Below are positions 1-8,749 of a DNA stretch of 29,832 nt, in pieces. Source of the DNA: an uncultured Bacteroides sp. (GTDB lineage: Bacteria > Bacteroidota > Bacteroidia > Bacteroidales > Bacteroidaceae); the NCBI GenBank assembly GCA_905201685.1, contig CAJKOW010000022.1, forward strand, positions 1 through 29,832. Direction: 5' to 3'. The notes under the pieces were generated by a model that did not search any database, was not told the DNA's origin, and saw nothing but the letters and a program-made list of their open reading frames with translations. How positions within the stretch are numbered: position 1 is the first letter of the stretch; each line of letters begins with the position of its first letter. The translations under genes and the position numbers were made by a program.

Positions 1-1461
1 CACGCAATATGCTTGATACATTATGGGATTACCAACCTGAAATATCCGCTGACCCTTCGTACTTCTTATTTTATGGAAGGAAGCCATTATCGTATGAAAT
101 TAAATCCGGCGTTGACTCTTGGGCGTGGTTATTTTAATTTCCCTGTAATAGGTTCATTCAATGCTTCGGTCAATTCTTCTTCATTGGGTTATCAGGATGT
201 GATAGACATTATTGATAACAGTAGTGATGGCGACTATTTTTTGAGTAGTGATTTTATCAATCGTTTGGATGCTACCAACGATTTAAATGTCAATCTGAGT
301 ACGGATATTATATCTGCCGGTTGGTATAAAGGCAAGAATTTCTGGTCTTTTAATGTTGGTTTGCGCAATGATATTGGAGCCTCCGTACCTAAAACGATGT
401 TTGAGTTTATGCGTGAAATGAATGGTGTGGACATCAATTCGATAGATTGGTCGAACTATAACCGCACGGTAGGTAAGGAAAGTCTGAATATCAATTCGTA
501 CGCTGAAGTAGGTATAGGTTTTGCACGCGATATTACATCTCGCCTGACGGTTGGTGGACGTGTCAAAGCGTTGTTGGGTATTGGCAATATGAAATTGGAT
601 ATTAACAGAATGGCTGTTAATACCAATCTTCAAGGAATTGCAGATGTGGAGAACCTCGATTGGAGTCGTGTAGCAAACGATCAGGAATATGCGAATGAAT
701 TGGCCGGGAAAATTAGCGGAACGGGACGTGTTGACGTAGAAGCTCGTTTGGAAAGTTCGTTTAAGGGGTTGGAGCTGCAGGAGAATGAAAATGGCTATGT
801 TGATGAAATAAAATTTGAGAGTGACAAGCTTGGCATTGCCGGTTACGGTGTAGGCATTGATTTAGGTGCATCATATAAATTACTTGACCGTTTGACGGTG
901 TCTGCTTCAATTCTTGACTTAGGTTTTATGAAGTGGAGTAAAAGCAGTACCTCTGTTGCGACAGCCAGGAGCTCGGAAGATTTGAACTTTGATTTTAATC
1001 AGCCTACATTACAGGGTAAGCTGGATGAAGTTCAGCGTTTTGCGAATGTCGTAGGTAGTGGAGAAGTGCTGAACTATGATATGTTGCAGATGCAAGTAGA
1101 TGAAAACGAAGCCAAATCTCGTTCAACCAGTTTGACTTCAACTTTGGTGATTGGAGCCGAGTATGCTTTGTTGGGTGATTGGTTGACTGTAGGTGCTTTA
1201 TATACCAGTCGTTTTGCCAAACCTAAAACGTTGAATGAGTTGACCTTCTCTGCGAACATTCGTCCTGCTAACAACTTCAATGTGGCTGCCAGCTATTCAG
1301 TTCTGCAGGGTTCTGGTAAGACTTTTGGTGTGGCAGTGAAGCTTGGGCCTCTCTTTGTGGGTACAGATTATATGTATTTGGGTGAGAATTCGAAGAATGT
1401 GAATGCATATATCGGAATTTCCTTCCCTTTAAGCAAGCAGAAGACTCCGTCTGACATTTAA
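1..1461 (+). CDS. DUF5723 family outer-membrane protein (5' partial)
   Basis: The reading frame is open to the left edge, so the N-terminus and any signal peptide lie outside the window. The first in-frame start-like codon is a TTG at 13, which is unlikely as a Bacteroides start. Near the visible start the protein reads LRTSYFMEGSHYRMKLNPAL, the signature I associate with Bacteroidales DUF5723 proteins, which usually begin with a signal peptide followed by this motif. The rest shows alternating polar/hydrophobic strands, glycine-rich turns and a final strand ending in phenylalanine-rich residues (YIGISFPLSKQ), as in outer-membrane beta-barrels. I infer an outer-membrane location; the function of the family is not known to me. 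A strong hairpin follows the stop codon and separates it from the convergent ispG gene. Confidence 0.75.
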   Translation, partial: HAICLIHYGITNLKYPLTLRTSYFMEGSHYRMKLNPALTLGRGYFNFPVIGSFNASVNSSSLGYQDVIDIIDNSSDGDYFLSSDFINRLDATNDLNVNLSTDIISAGWYKGKNFWSFNVGLRNDIGASVPKTMFEFMREMNGVDINSIDWSNYNRTVGKESLNINSYAEVGIGFARDITSRLTVGGRVKALLGIGNMKLDINRMAVNTNLQGIADVENLDWSRVANDQEYANELAGKISGTGRVDVEARLESSFKGLELQENENGYVDEIKFESDKLGIAGYGVGIDLGASYKLLDRLTVSASILDLGFMKWSKSSTSVATARSSEDLNFDFNQPTLQGKLDEVQRFANVVGSGEVLNYDMLQMQVDENEAKSRSTSLTSTLVIGAEYALLGDWLTVGALYTSRFAKPKTLNELTFSANIRPANNFNVAASYSVLQGSGKTFGVAVKLGPLFVGTDYMYLGENSKNVNAYIGISFPLSKQKTPSDI

Positions 1462-1480
1462 TGAAAGTGTTTGTTTATAT

Positions 1481-1525
1481 ATGATGAGCGGGAGTGTCTG
1501 AAAGAAGGACACTCCCGCTCATCAT
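1481..1525. terminator. Bidirectional hairpin terminator between DUF5723 gene and ispG
   Basis: Perfect 18-bp inverted repeat (1481-1498 with 1508-1525, arm ATGATGAGCGGGAGTGTC) with a 9-base loop. It lies in the short gap between two convergent genes and is flanked by AT-rich sequence on both sides, so it probably ends transcription from both directions. Confidence 0.8.
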
Positions 1526-1548
1526 TTATTGGGGCTGGGGAAAATGAT

Positions 1549-3441
1549 TTAGCAACTCTGACTTTCTTCTGTCCAGTCTCCATTGGCTTTGATAAGCTCT
1601 ATCAGTTTCTCTACAGCTTCTTCTTCGGGGATATTTTTTTCAATGCATTCTTTCTTTTTGTACAGGCTGATTTTGCCGCGTCCGGCACCTACATATCCAT
1701 AATCGGCATCAGCCATCTCGCCGGGGCCATTGACGATGCACCCCATGATTCCAATTTTCAATCCTTTCAGATGGCTGGTAGCCGCTTTGATTCGGGCTAT
1801 TGTCTGGGTAAGGTCGTAAAGAGTACGTCCGCAACCGGGGCAGGAGATGTATTCGGTTTTGCTGGTACGTAACCGGCCGGCCTGTAAGATGTTGAAAGCG
1901 GTAGCATCAATTAACTTATCGTCAATATGCAGGCCTTTTTCCGGATTGTTTTGGTTGAAAAGGAAGATGCCGTCGCAGAAACCGTCGAAAATCAGCGCTC
2001 CCATGTCGGTTGCAGCTTTCAGCTGGAAATCTTCTGCGTTTTTTTCAGCGTAATGCTGGAAGAAAATAACAGGGGTTTTCAGGCCTTCGTTCATCAGCTG
2101 ATGTACTAAAGCGCGTTGTTCTCCTAAACGGTTAGGATGATTACTTTGTGCGATGAGCACCATTTCCGGATGATATTTCAGGCAGGCGATGACTTCATCA
2201 TTCAGACCTAAATATGTGATGAAAAGGAACTTCAGTGGGGCAGTACAAGCGCTAAGGAATGGCAGCTGGTCGCTTTTGAAGGCAGGCCATGTGTTGGGTT
2301 GGTTCTGCCAGATGTCAGCATCGACGATAAATTGTACGTCTGATTCTCTTTTATCTTCTGTTGTCAAGCAGGTTTCCGGCTGTCTGTGTCCGATATATAC
2401 ATAGTTGGGTATGAATGGAGGATTGAAATTCAGCTTCCCTTCTAATCGTGCGGCAACTACTACGGGTTGTTGTTCACCACCTATATTATGTATGGCGTAG
2501 GTCGTCCGGCGTGTAGGATTAAGGTAAGAAAATGTCGGAGCTGCAGCACCGGGAATGTATGGATGATTTTGGCGTTGTCCGATGTAATCGACCAATTTGC
2601 GGGCTACCGGAATTTCTGCTTCAGGTGCTTCACTCAGTGAAACCCGGATTGTATCTCCCAGCCCGTCGGCAAGCAATGCTCCAATGCCTAAAGCCGACTT
2701 GATGCGTCCGTCTTCTCCGTCACCGGCTTCGGTTACACCCAGATGAAGCGGAAAGTGCATGCCTTCTTTTTTCATGATTTCGGCCAACAGGCGTACAGTG
2801 CGTACCATGATGACTGTATTGGAAGCTTTGATGGAGATGACAACATCGGTAAATCCTTCTTCTACACAGATACGGAGAAATTCCATGCACGATTCAACCA
2901 TTCCTTCAGGTGTATCGCCATAGCGTGACATGATGCGGTCGGATAATGAACCATGGTTCACTCCGATTCGGATTGCGGTGTGATTCTCTTTACAGATATT
3001 GAGGAAAGGTACGAAACGGTCGCGGATCTTTTGCAACTCTTTGGCATATTCTTCATCTGTATATTCCAAATGCTTGAATGTTCGGGCGGAATCTACGTAG
3101 TTGCCCGGGTTGATACGGACTTTTTCGGCATAAAGTGCTGCTACATCTGCTACTTTGGGGTTGAAGTGTACATCGGCAATCAGGGGTACCATGTAGCCAT
3201 CGTGGCGTAATGCAGCATTGATGTTTCTCAGGTTCTCGGCTTCTTTGATTCCTTGAGTAGTGAGCCGCACATATTCTCCTCCGGCATCTACGATGCGTTT
3301 GGCTTGGGCAACGCAGGCTTCGGTGTCTTGTGTTGCCGTATTGGTCATGCTTTGTATGCGGATGGGGTTCGATCCTCCCATGGGAGTTGCTCCAATGTTA
3401 ACTTCCGAAGTTTCTCGGCGAGAATAATTGAATAAGTCCAC
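1549..3441 (-). CDS. ispG: 4-hydroxy-3-methylbut-2-en-1-yl diphosphate synthase (IspG/GcpE), long form
   Basis: IspG converts 2-C-methylerythritol 2,4-cyclodiphosphate to HMBPP, the penultimate step of the MEP isoprenoid pathway, in the cytoplasm with a 4Fe-4S cluster. The N-terminal TIM-barrel half carries GGSNPIRIQSMTNT and IRIGVNHGSLSDRI. The C-terminal iron-sulfur part has CPGCGRT (Cys534, Cys537) and GCIVNGPGE (Cys568, Glu575), the three cysteines and glutamate expected as cluster ligands. At 630 residues it is much longer than the roughly 370-residue enterobacterial enzyme; the extra sequence sits between the two halves, about residues 290-520, as in the plant/Bacteroidetes/Chlamydia long form. 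It is the last gene of the minus-strand run rpoN, PAP2-like, gcvH, purE, ispG. Confidence 0.97.
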   Translation of the reverse strand: MDLFNYSRRETSEVNIGATPMGGSNPIRIQSMTNTATQDTEACVAQAKRIVDAGGEYVRLTTQGIKEAENLRNINAALRHDGYMVPLIADVHFNPKVADVAALYAEKVRINPGNYVDSARTFKHLEYTDEEYAKELQKIRDRFVPFLNICKENHTAIRIGVNHGSLSDRIMSRYGDTPEGMVESCMEFLRICVEEGFTDVVISIKASNTVIMVRTVRLLAEIMKKEGMHFPLHLGVTEAGDGEDGRIKSALGIGALLADGLGDTIRVSLSEAPEAEIPVARKLVDYIGQRQNHPYIPGAAAPTFSYLNPTRRTTYAIHNIGGEQQPVVVAARLEGKLNFNPPFIPNYVYIGHRQPETCLTTEDKRESDVQFIVDADIWQNQPNTWPAFKSDQLPFLSACTAPLKFLFITYLGLNDEVIACLKYHPEMVLIAQSNHPNRLGEQRALVHQLMNEGLKTPVIFFQHYAEKNAEDFQLKAATDMGALIFDGFCDGIFLFNQNNPEKGLHIDDKLIDATAFNILQAGRLRTSKTEYISCPGCGRTLYDLTQTIARIKAATSHLKGLKIGIMGCIVNGPGEMADADYGYVGAGRGKISLYKKKECIEKNIPEEEAVEKLIELIKANGDWTEESQSC

Positions 3442-3482
3442 GTATGTAGGTGATTAGAGATTAGTATTATAGTGATATAAGT

Positions 3483-3526
3483 AGAGGCTGTGCCACATAG
3501 AACTGCCCTATTGTGACACACCCTCT
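3483..3526 (-). terminator. Hairpin between purE and ispG
   Basis: Imperfect inverted repeat (3483-3500 with 3508-3526; the outer tips pair agagg with ccctct) between the purE stop and the ispG start. There is no T-run on either side, so it could be a weak terminator, an RNA-processing or stability hairpin, or a remnant of a palindromic repeat. Its GACACACCCTCT tip matches the end of the repeat at 27933-28020. Confidence 0.45.
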
Positions 3527-3580
3527 ATAATTTGTTACAAATACAATCTATATTTCGTCTGATAGATGGGAAATATAGGT

Positions 3581-4093
3581 TTAATTGGTCTTGTATTCGT
3601 ATTTGATTTCTTTCAGATCCTCATTAGCTTTGACAATTTTCTTTTTCAGTCCTTCTTTGTAAGAGGCGAAATTCTCGGCTAAGATAGGGTCGCTTAATGC
3701 CAATATCTGTACGGCCAGGATTGCTGCATTCATGGCGCCATCGATGGCAACAGTTGCTACCGGTATGCCGGGAGGCATCTGAATGATGGAATACAGAGCA
3801 TCCATCCCGCTCAATGCGGAGCCTTTAATGGGGATTCCAATGACGGGTAGTGTGGTGTTTGCTGCAATAACTCCCGGAAGCGCTGCAGCCATGCCGGCTG
3901 CGGCAATAATAACTTTAATACCTCGTTTGCCGGCATTTTTGGCAAAGTCCTCTACGGCTTCGGGGGTACGGTGAGCCGACAAGGCGTTCATTTCGAACGG
4001 TACGTGTAAGTCGTTGAGCAGTTGTGCGGCCTTTTCTACGATGGGAAGGTCGGAGGTACTGCCCATGATGATACTGACAATCGGTGAATACAT
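3581..4093 (-). CDS. purE: N5-carboxyaminoimidazole ribonucleotide mutase
   Basis: PurE class I rearranges N5-CAIR to CAIR in de novo purine synthesis, in the cytosol as an octamer. The 170-residue length is normal. Visible family motifs are GSTSDLPIVEKA near the N-terminus (phosphate/nucleotide binding), SAHRTPE with catalytic His41, AAGMAAALPGVIA, and GIPIKG followed by LYSIIQMPPGIPVATVAIDGA. It lies downstream of gcvH on the minus strand with an 89-bp gap containing a small hairpin, and 139 bp upstream of ispG. No purK is present in the window. Confidence 0.96.
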   Translation of the reverse strand: MYSPIVSIIMGSTSDLPIVEKAAQLLNDLHVPFEMNALSAHRTPEAVEDFAKNAGKRGIKVIIAAAGMAAALPGVIAANTTLPVIGIPIKGSALSGMDALYSIIQMPPGIPVATVAIDGAMNAAILAVQILALSDPILAENFASYKEGLKKKIVKANEDLKEIKYEYKTN

Positions 4094-4127
4094 GTTCTTT
4101 TTTATTAATAGATATTAGTATGATTGA

Positions 4128-4154
4128 GGTGAACCATTGTGTGTACGGTTCACC
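4128..4154 (-). other. Small intercistronic hairpin between gcvH and purE
   Basis: The 8-bp arms GGTGAACC (4128-4135) and GGTTCACC (4147-4154) form a hairpin with an 11-base loop in the gcvH-purE gap. There is no T-run after it on the minus strand, so an mRNA processing or stability element is as likely as a terminator. Confidence 0.4.
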
Positions 4155-4182
4155 CTATTTCGTTTCGACAATGAAGCGTTCG

Positions 4183-4563
4183 TCAGGCATTGACCAATGC
4201 CTTATAAGCTTCAGCATCCAGCAACTGGCTGAAATCAGCGTCTTCTGACGGTTTGATCTTTATGATCCAGCCTTCACCGTAAGGATCCTGATTGACGAGT
4301 TCCGGTTGGTCGGCCAGTGTTTTGTTCTGTTCCAATACGGTACCGGATACCGGTAAAAACAGGTCGGAAATAGTCTTCACAACTTCGATGGTACCGAATG
4401 TATCGCCGGCAGCCAAGGTTTCGTCCACTGTAGGAATATCTACAAAAACGATATCGCCTAACTGCTCTTGTGCATAGTCGGTTATGCCTACATAAGCTAC
4501 GTCACCTTCTACGCGAATCCATTCATGTTCTTTCGTGTACTTAACATCTGTCGGAAAATTCAT
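4183..4563 (-). CDS. gcvH: Glycine cleavage system H protein
   Basis: GcvH is the small lipoyl carrier that shuttles the aminomethyl group between the P, T and L proteins of the glycine cleavage complex. The 126-residue length is typical. The lipoylation site is Lys63 in FGTIEVVKTISDL, inside the expected hairpin; HEWI near the start and YGEGWIIKI near the end are family hallmarks. No gcvP, gcvT or lipoyl transferase genes are nearby, so the gene is detached from its partners, as is common in Bacteroides. It sits between the PAP2-like gene and purE on the minus strand. Confidence 0.97.
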   Translation of the reverse strand: MNFPTDVKYTKEHEWIRVEGDVAYVGITDYAQEQLGDIVFVDIPTVDETLAAGDTFGTIEVVKTISDLFLPVSGTVLEQNKTLADQPELVNQDPYGEGWIIKIKPSEDADFSQLLDAEAYKALVNA

Positions 4564-4654
4564 AATTTTTAGTTTTAAGGGGTTAGTATTCTTGTTAATT
4601 GTAATTTCATATTTTATTCCTTGTATATCACGGAGTATCCGATCTTTCTGCCAA

Positions 4655-5353
4655 TCAAAAGAGGAAGATGCGGAACAGGATATTGCTTAATGGATGCAGA
4701 ACAAGTAATGAGCAAATCAGTCCGACTGCGAATCCTCCGATCACCTCGCCCAAGTTGTGATGGCTGAGTATGAGCCGTGCCGTTCCTAATATGCCGGATA
4801 TCAGGATAAACAGGCACAACCACCATACCGGGTTGTAGCCGAACAGGGCACTGAAAGATATCAATCCTCCGACGATAGCTCCGGAGCCGGCCATGTGTTC
4901 GCTCAGTTTCCACCATAGATTTAAAACGACACAGATAACCATCATGATCAGTGCAGCCAGGATGATGCCGGTCATGTACCATGGAATGTTAAGACGGTGC
5001 ATCATGAGCAGGCAGAATACGTAGGAAGCAATGGTCAGGATAAACGGGACATAACGTTTTTTGCGATCGGTCAAGTCTTCAGCAGTAAATCCATTGATTT
5101 TCTTAAAGATGAAGATGGTGAGCATGGGCATCAGGATAGTGAAACAATAGACGATACCCAATACAATCAGCTTGTATTGTATTGGCATGATGCGCAGATA
5201 AGAAAAAATAAATAGAATCAGGAATGCCAAAAAAAGGATGGAGAACGGCGTAAATACAGCCGAAATCACTTTGGCAATCCTTATAAGGGTTTTGTCTGCG
5301 ATGATACGTTCTTCTATCATGATTCCATTGTTGTTTATTCTGACGAGTTGCAT
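4655..5353 (-). CDS. PAP2-like polytopic membrane protein
   Basis: This 232-residue protein has five to six hydrophobic segments (about 28-52, 60-84, 103-120, 125-146, 160-190, 205-225). It resembles the PAP2/phosphatidic-acid-phosphatase superfamily: a basic DRKKR patch (97-100), SEH (151-153) in place of PSGH, and R193-x5-H199-x3-E203 in place of R-x5-H-x3-D. The substitutions suggest a Bacteroidetes subfamily with altered or weakened chemistry; a lipid or polyprenyl-phosphate phosphatase role is inference only. It begins 42 bp after the rpoN stop. An alternative start is Met12 (5320), which would remove an unconvincing polar N-terminus. Confidence 0.75.
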   Translation of the reverse strand: MQLVRINNNGIMIEERIIADKTLIRIAKVISAVFTPFSILFLAFLILFIFSYLRIMPIQYKLIVLGIVYCFTILMPMLTIFIFKKINGFTAEDLTDRKKRYVPFILTIASYVFCLLMMHRLNIPWYMTGIILAALIMMVICVVLNLWWKLSEHMAGSGAIVGGLISFSALFGYNPVWWLCLFILISGILGTARLILSHHNLGEVIGGFAVGLICSLLVLHPLSNILFRIFLF

Positions 5354-5395
5354 TCCTTGCGGCTAAGGAAGCAGACGATTGTCTCTCTCCATAGC

Positions 5396-6886
5396 TTATC
5401 TTCTTAGCCGGGCAACGGGTATATTCATTTGCTGACGGTATTTGGCTACGGTGCGCCGTGCTATCGGATAACCTTTCTCTTTCAGCATTTCAGTTAGCTC
5501 ATCGTCGGTATAAGGTTTCTTTTTATCTTCGTTATCAATACATTCTTTTAAAATCTTGCGTATTTCGCGGACCGACATTTCTTCACCTTCTTCGGTGGTG
5601 TAGCCATCGTTGAAAAAGAATTTCAAGGGGTAAATGCCGTAGTTGGTCTGTACGTATTTACTGTTGCTGACGCGCGATATGGTCGAAATGTCCAGTCCTG
5701 TACGTTCGGCTACATCTTTCAGTATCATGGGGCGCAACAGCGATTCGTCACCTTCGAGGAAGAAGGGGCGTTGCAGGTCGATGATGGCTTGCATGGTAGT
5801 CATCAGGGTATTTTGCCGTTGCTTGATGGCATCGATGAAACCTTGAGCCGCATCCATTTTTTGCTTGAGGAACATCATGGCTTCTTTGGATTCTTTCGAC
5901 TGGTTGGCCTTGTTCTTGGTGTGTTCCTCGACCATCTCGGTGAAGTCACGGTTCATGCGCAGTTCGGGCATGTTGCGGTTGTTCAGGGTGAGGTTGATGG
6001 TGCCGTCGTCGTATGTATCCACAATGAAGTCGGGGACGATTTGCTGCATGTTTTTGCCAATGGCTTCACCCAGCGATGCGCCGGGCCGTGGATTCAGTTT
6101 GCATATTTCCTTAATAGCCTGTTGGAATGTGTCGTCGTCGAGGTTCAGCTTTTGCTGTATCTTGTCCCAATGCTTACGGGTAAATTCGTCGTAACATTCC
6201 GTGATGATTTTCTCTTCGATATATAGTACGGAATCTTTTGTCGGATGCTGCTGCTCTATTTTTCGTCGTATCTGGATGAGCAGGCATTCCTGCAAGTTGC
6301 GTGCTCCCAGTCCTGCCGGATCAAAGTCCTGAATGATTTTCAGTGCCTGTTCCAGTTCTTCGGTACTGGCATTGATTCCCGAGTAGATGGCAAGTTCGTC
6401 GCTGATGCTATCCAGCGATTTGCGCAACAAGCCGTCGTCGTCCAGCGAACCTATCAGATATTCGGCCAGTTCGCGCTGATGTTCGGTCAGGTCGCGTTCG
6501 CCTAATTGTTCCTTGAGGGTCTCGTAGAACGAGGTCGAGTCTGAGAATGGTATTTCTTCGGGTTGCTCGCCTTTGGTGCGATTGTTTTCCTGAAGTTTAT
6601 AATCGGGAATGTCGTCTTCGTTCAGATAGTCGCTCAACGAGTCGTAACTGGTATCGCCTTCATCGTTGTTGTCTGTTCCGTTTTCGTCGCTTTCGGAGTA
6701 TTCGTCATTGGAAGTTTCTTCCTTTCCTTCTTCCAGTGCGGGGTTTTCCAGCAGTTCGGCACGTACGCGATCCTCCAGTTCCACTGCCGGAAGTTCGAGC
6801 AGTTTTACTACCAGAATTTGCTGCGGCGACAGGGTTTGTATCTGTTGCTGCGCCTGAGTCTGTATCTGTCGGGATCCTTGTGCCAT
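5396..6886 (-). CDS. rpoN: RNA polymerase sigma-54 factor
   Basis: Sigma-54 directs RNA polymerase to -24/-12 promoters and needs AAA+ enhancer-binding activators. The 496-residue protein has all expected parts: a glutamine-rich activator-interacting region I (residues 1-45, many QQ pairs and LSPQQILVVKLLELP), a very acidic region II (about 50-95), a core-binding domain (about 120-300), and a C-terminal DNA-binding domain ending in the RpoN box ARRTVAKYR (476-484) just before the C-terminus. It appears to be first in the minus-strand run with the PAP2-like gene, gcvH, purE and ispG. No sigma-54 activator gene is present in the window. Confidence 0.97.
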   Translation of the reverse strand: MAQGSRQIQTQAQQQIQTLSPQQILVVKLLELPAVELEDRVRAELLENPALEEGKEETSNDEYSESDENGTDNNDEGDTSYDSLSDYLNEDDIPDYKLQENNRTKGEQPEEIPFSDSTSFYETLKEQLGERDLTEHQRELAEYLIGSLDDDGLLRKSLDSISDELAIYSGINASTEELEQALKIIQDFDPAGLGARNLQECLLIQIRRKIEQQHPTKDSVLYIEEKIITECYDEFTRKHWDKIQQKLNLDDDTFQQAIKEICKLNPRPGASLGEAIGKNMQQIVPDFIVDTYDDGTINLTLNNRNMPELRMNRDFTEMVEEHTKNKANQSKESKEAMMFLKQKMDAAQGFIDAIKQRQNTLMTTMQAIIDLQRPFFLEGDESLLRPMILKDVAERTGLDISTISRVSNSKYVQTNYGIYPLKFFFNDGYTTEEGEEMSVREIRKILKECIDNEDKKKPYTDDELTEMLKEKGYPIARRTVAKYRQQMNIPVARLRR

Positions 6887-6913
6887 ATTTTTATCCAGTT
6901 ATGATTCTCACCG

Positions 6914-6944
6914 CAAAAATAGTGAATAGTTCGGTAATGTGAAA
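6914..6944 (-). promoter_or_regulatory. Predicted promoter of rpoN operon
   Basis: On the minus strand a -7 box TATTTTTG (6921-6914) matches the Bacteroides TAnnTTTG consensus, preceded after 19 bp by TTTC (6944-6941), close to the -33 TTTG box. The start codon is 27 bp downstream. Confidence 0.5.
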
Positions 6945-7063
6945 TCTTCGCCCGTTATATTTTCGAGTAGGCCGGGCTGGCTTTACTTGTATCTGCCGCT
7001 CTGTCGGATCGGCGTGAACGGAGAACAATTGATTTCCGTTCGTGTTCTTACCTGAAAGTTGTA

Positions 7064-7150
7064 TTCTCATCAGTATGAGAATTGTTTTCTCATAGTTGTG
7101 AGAATGTTCTTCTCATTATTGTGAGAATAGCTTTCTCATAGTTATGAGAA
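7064..7150. repeat. Array of four 18-bp dyads with exact 23-bp period
   Basis: Four copies of TTCTCAT-N4-(A/G)TGAGAA begin at 7064, 7087, 7110 and 7133, each separated by five unrelated bases. Arms are 7 bp and each inner loop is 4 bases (CAGT, AGTT, TATT, AGTT). They lie in the 385-bp gap between divergent rpoN and the aminopeptidase gene, about 60 bp upstream of the latter's predicted promoter. Strict phasing and conserved arms with variable spacers suggest operator sites for a dimeric regulator; serial RNA hairpins are an alternative. Apart from this array and the two promoters I see nothing else in the gap. Confidence 0.85.
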
Positions 7151-7209
7151 ACGGCAGGGGCAAGAAGATGAGGAGTAGCAACTAAGCAGGTTGAAAACTT
7201 AGGCTTTCA

Positions 7210-7241
7210 TTTGTTTCTGCGGTCACCTTTGCTTATCTTTG
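7210..7241 (+). promoter_or_regulatory. Predicted promoter of Xaa-Pro aminopeptidase gene
   Basis: TTTG (7210-7213), a 20-bp spacer, then TATCTTTG (7234-7241), a full match to the Bacteroides TAnnTTTG -7 box. The ATG is 30 bp downstream. Confidence 0.65.
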
Positions 7242-7271
7242 TTGCAATCAAATTATTAAAATAGAAACGTC

Positions 7272-8645
7272 ATGTTTGCTAAAGAAACCTATGTACAGCG
7301 CAGAGCCCAGCTGAAGAAAAATATGGGTTCGGGGATATTACTGTTTTTGGGTAACGACGAACAAGGTCTGAACTACGAGGATAACACTTTCCGTTACCGC
7401 CAGGACTCCACTTTTCTTTATTACTTTGGTTTGTCGTTTGCAGGTCTTTCTGCCATCATCGATGTTGATGAGGACCGGGAGATTATTTTCGGCGACGAGC
7501 TTACCATAGATCACATTGTCTGGATGGGGACACAACCCACCCTGCACGAGAAAGCAGCGGCAGTCGGGATTATCGAGACTCGCCCTTATGCCGAGATAGC
7601 CGATTATTTGAAGAAAGCCAAATCGCAGGGGCGTACCGTTCATTATCTGCCGCCCTATCGTGCCGAACATAAGCTGAAGCTGATGAATTGGTTAGGAGTG
7701 GCTCCTGCATTGCAGGAAGGTTCCGTTCCGTTTATTCGTGCCGTGGTAGCACAACGCAACCACAAGTCGGCCGAAGAAATAGAAGAAATAGAAAAGGCTT
7801 GCAATGTGACAGCCGATATGCATATTACAGCCATGAAGGTGCTCCGTCCGGGCATGTACGAGTATGAGGTTGTAGCTGAAATGAATCACGTGGCGCAGCG
7901 CAACAATTGCGACCTTTCGTTTGCCTCCATTGCTACCATCAACGGACAGACGCTTCATAACCATTATTATGGAAATAAGGTGAAGCCGGGAGATTTATTC
8001 CTGATTGATGCCGGCGCTGAACTGCCTTCGGGTTATTGCGGTGATATGTCGTCCACAATTCCTGCCGACAAGACTTTCACGCCGCGTCAGCGTGCTGTTT
8101 ACGAGATACAGAATGCCATGCATATAGAGTCGGTTAAAGCATTGCGTCCGGGCATTCCTTACATGAAGGTGTACGACCTTTCCGCCCGTGTCATGGTGGA
8201 GGGATTGAAGGATCTGGGACTGATGAAGGGCAATGCCGAAGATGCTGTACGCGAAGGTGCTCATGCTTTGTTCTATCCTCACGGGCTGGGTCACATGATG
8301 GGGCTCGACGTGCACGACATGGAAAACCTGGGCGAACAATGGGTTGGTTATGATGGGCAACCGAAGAGTACTCAGTTTGGCCGCAAGAGCCAGCGTCTGG
8401 CCATTCCTTTGGAACCGGGTTTTGTACATACGGTAGAGCCGGGCATCTATTTTATTCCCGAACTGATAGATCTTTGGAAGAGTGAGAAGAAGTTCACCGA
8501 CTTCATTAATTATGATAAGGTAGAAGAGTATCGTCATTTTGGAGGTATCCGAAACGAGGAGGACTATCTGATTACCGAAACAGGCGCACGCCGTTTGGGT
8601 AAGAAGATTCCGTTGACTCCCGATGAAGTAGAAGCATTGCGTTGA
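7272..8645 (+). CDS. pepP: Xaa-Pro aminopeptidase, M24B family
   Basis: This cytosolic metallo-aminopeptidase removes an N-terminal residue preceding proline. The 457-residue protein has the N-terminal aminopeptidase-P domain (about 1-140) and a pita-bread catalytic domain. The dinuclear metal ligands are visible: Asp246 in LIDAGAE, Asp258 in YCGDMSS, His341 in HGLGHMMGLDVHD, Glu389 in HTVEPGIY and Glu429/430 in IRNEEDYLIT. The start is supported by a promoter 30 bp upstream and the usual MFAKETYxxRR opening of Bacteroides homologues. It is monocistronic, ended by a strong terminator. Confidence 0.95.
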   Translation: MFAKETYVQRRAQLKKNMGSGILLFLGNDEQGLNYEDNTFRYRQDSTFLYYFGLSFAGLSAIIDVDEDREIIFGDELTIDHIVWMGTQPTLHEKAAAVGIIETRPYAEIADYLKKAKSQGRTVHYLPPYRAEHKLKLMNWLGVAPALQEGSVPFIRAVVAQRNHKSAEEIEEIEKACNVTADMHITAMKVLRPGMYEYEVVAEMNHVAQRNNCDLSFASIATINGQTLHNHYYGNKVKPGDLFLIDAGAELPSGYCGDMSSTIPADKTFTPRQRAVYEIQNAMHIESVKALRPGIPYMKVYDLSARVMVEGLKDLGLMKGNAEDAVREGAHALFYPHGLGHMMGLDVHDMENLGEQWVGYDGQPKSTQFGRKSQRLAIPLEPGFVHTVEPGIYFIPELIDLWKSEKKFTDFINYDKVEEYRHFGGIRNEEDYLITETGARRLGKKIPLTPDEVEALR

Positions 8646-8676
8646 TGCGGATCTAATCCGCGGGAGACTGCCGGAG

Positions 8677-8746
8677 AAAACAGCGGGTGACATGAATGCA
8701 GATGCGGCAAAACCGTATCGCATGCTGTCACCCGCTGTTTTTTTTT
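8677..8746 (+). terminator. Rho-independent terminator after pepP
   Basis: Perfect 16-bp arms (8677-8692, AAAACAGCGGGTGACA, with 8726-8741) and a 33-base loop that can itself fold partly. They are followed on the plus strand by a nine-T run (8738-8746). It lies just before the stop of the convergent sensor-kinase-like gene and may serve both strands. Confidence 0.85.
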
Positions 8747-8749
8747 CTG

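Noticed and set aside
7064..7150. CRISPR-like array
   Set aside because: Period is only 23 bp, with 18-bp dyads and 5-base gaps; there is no room for spacers and no cas genes are present.
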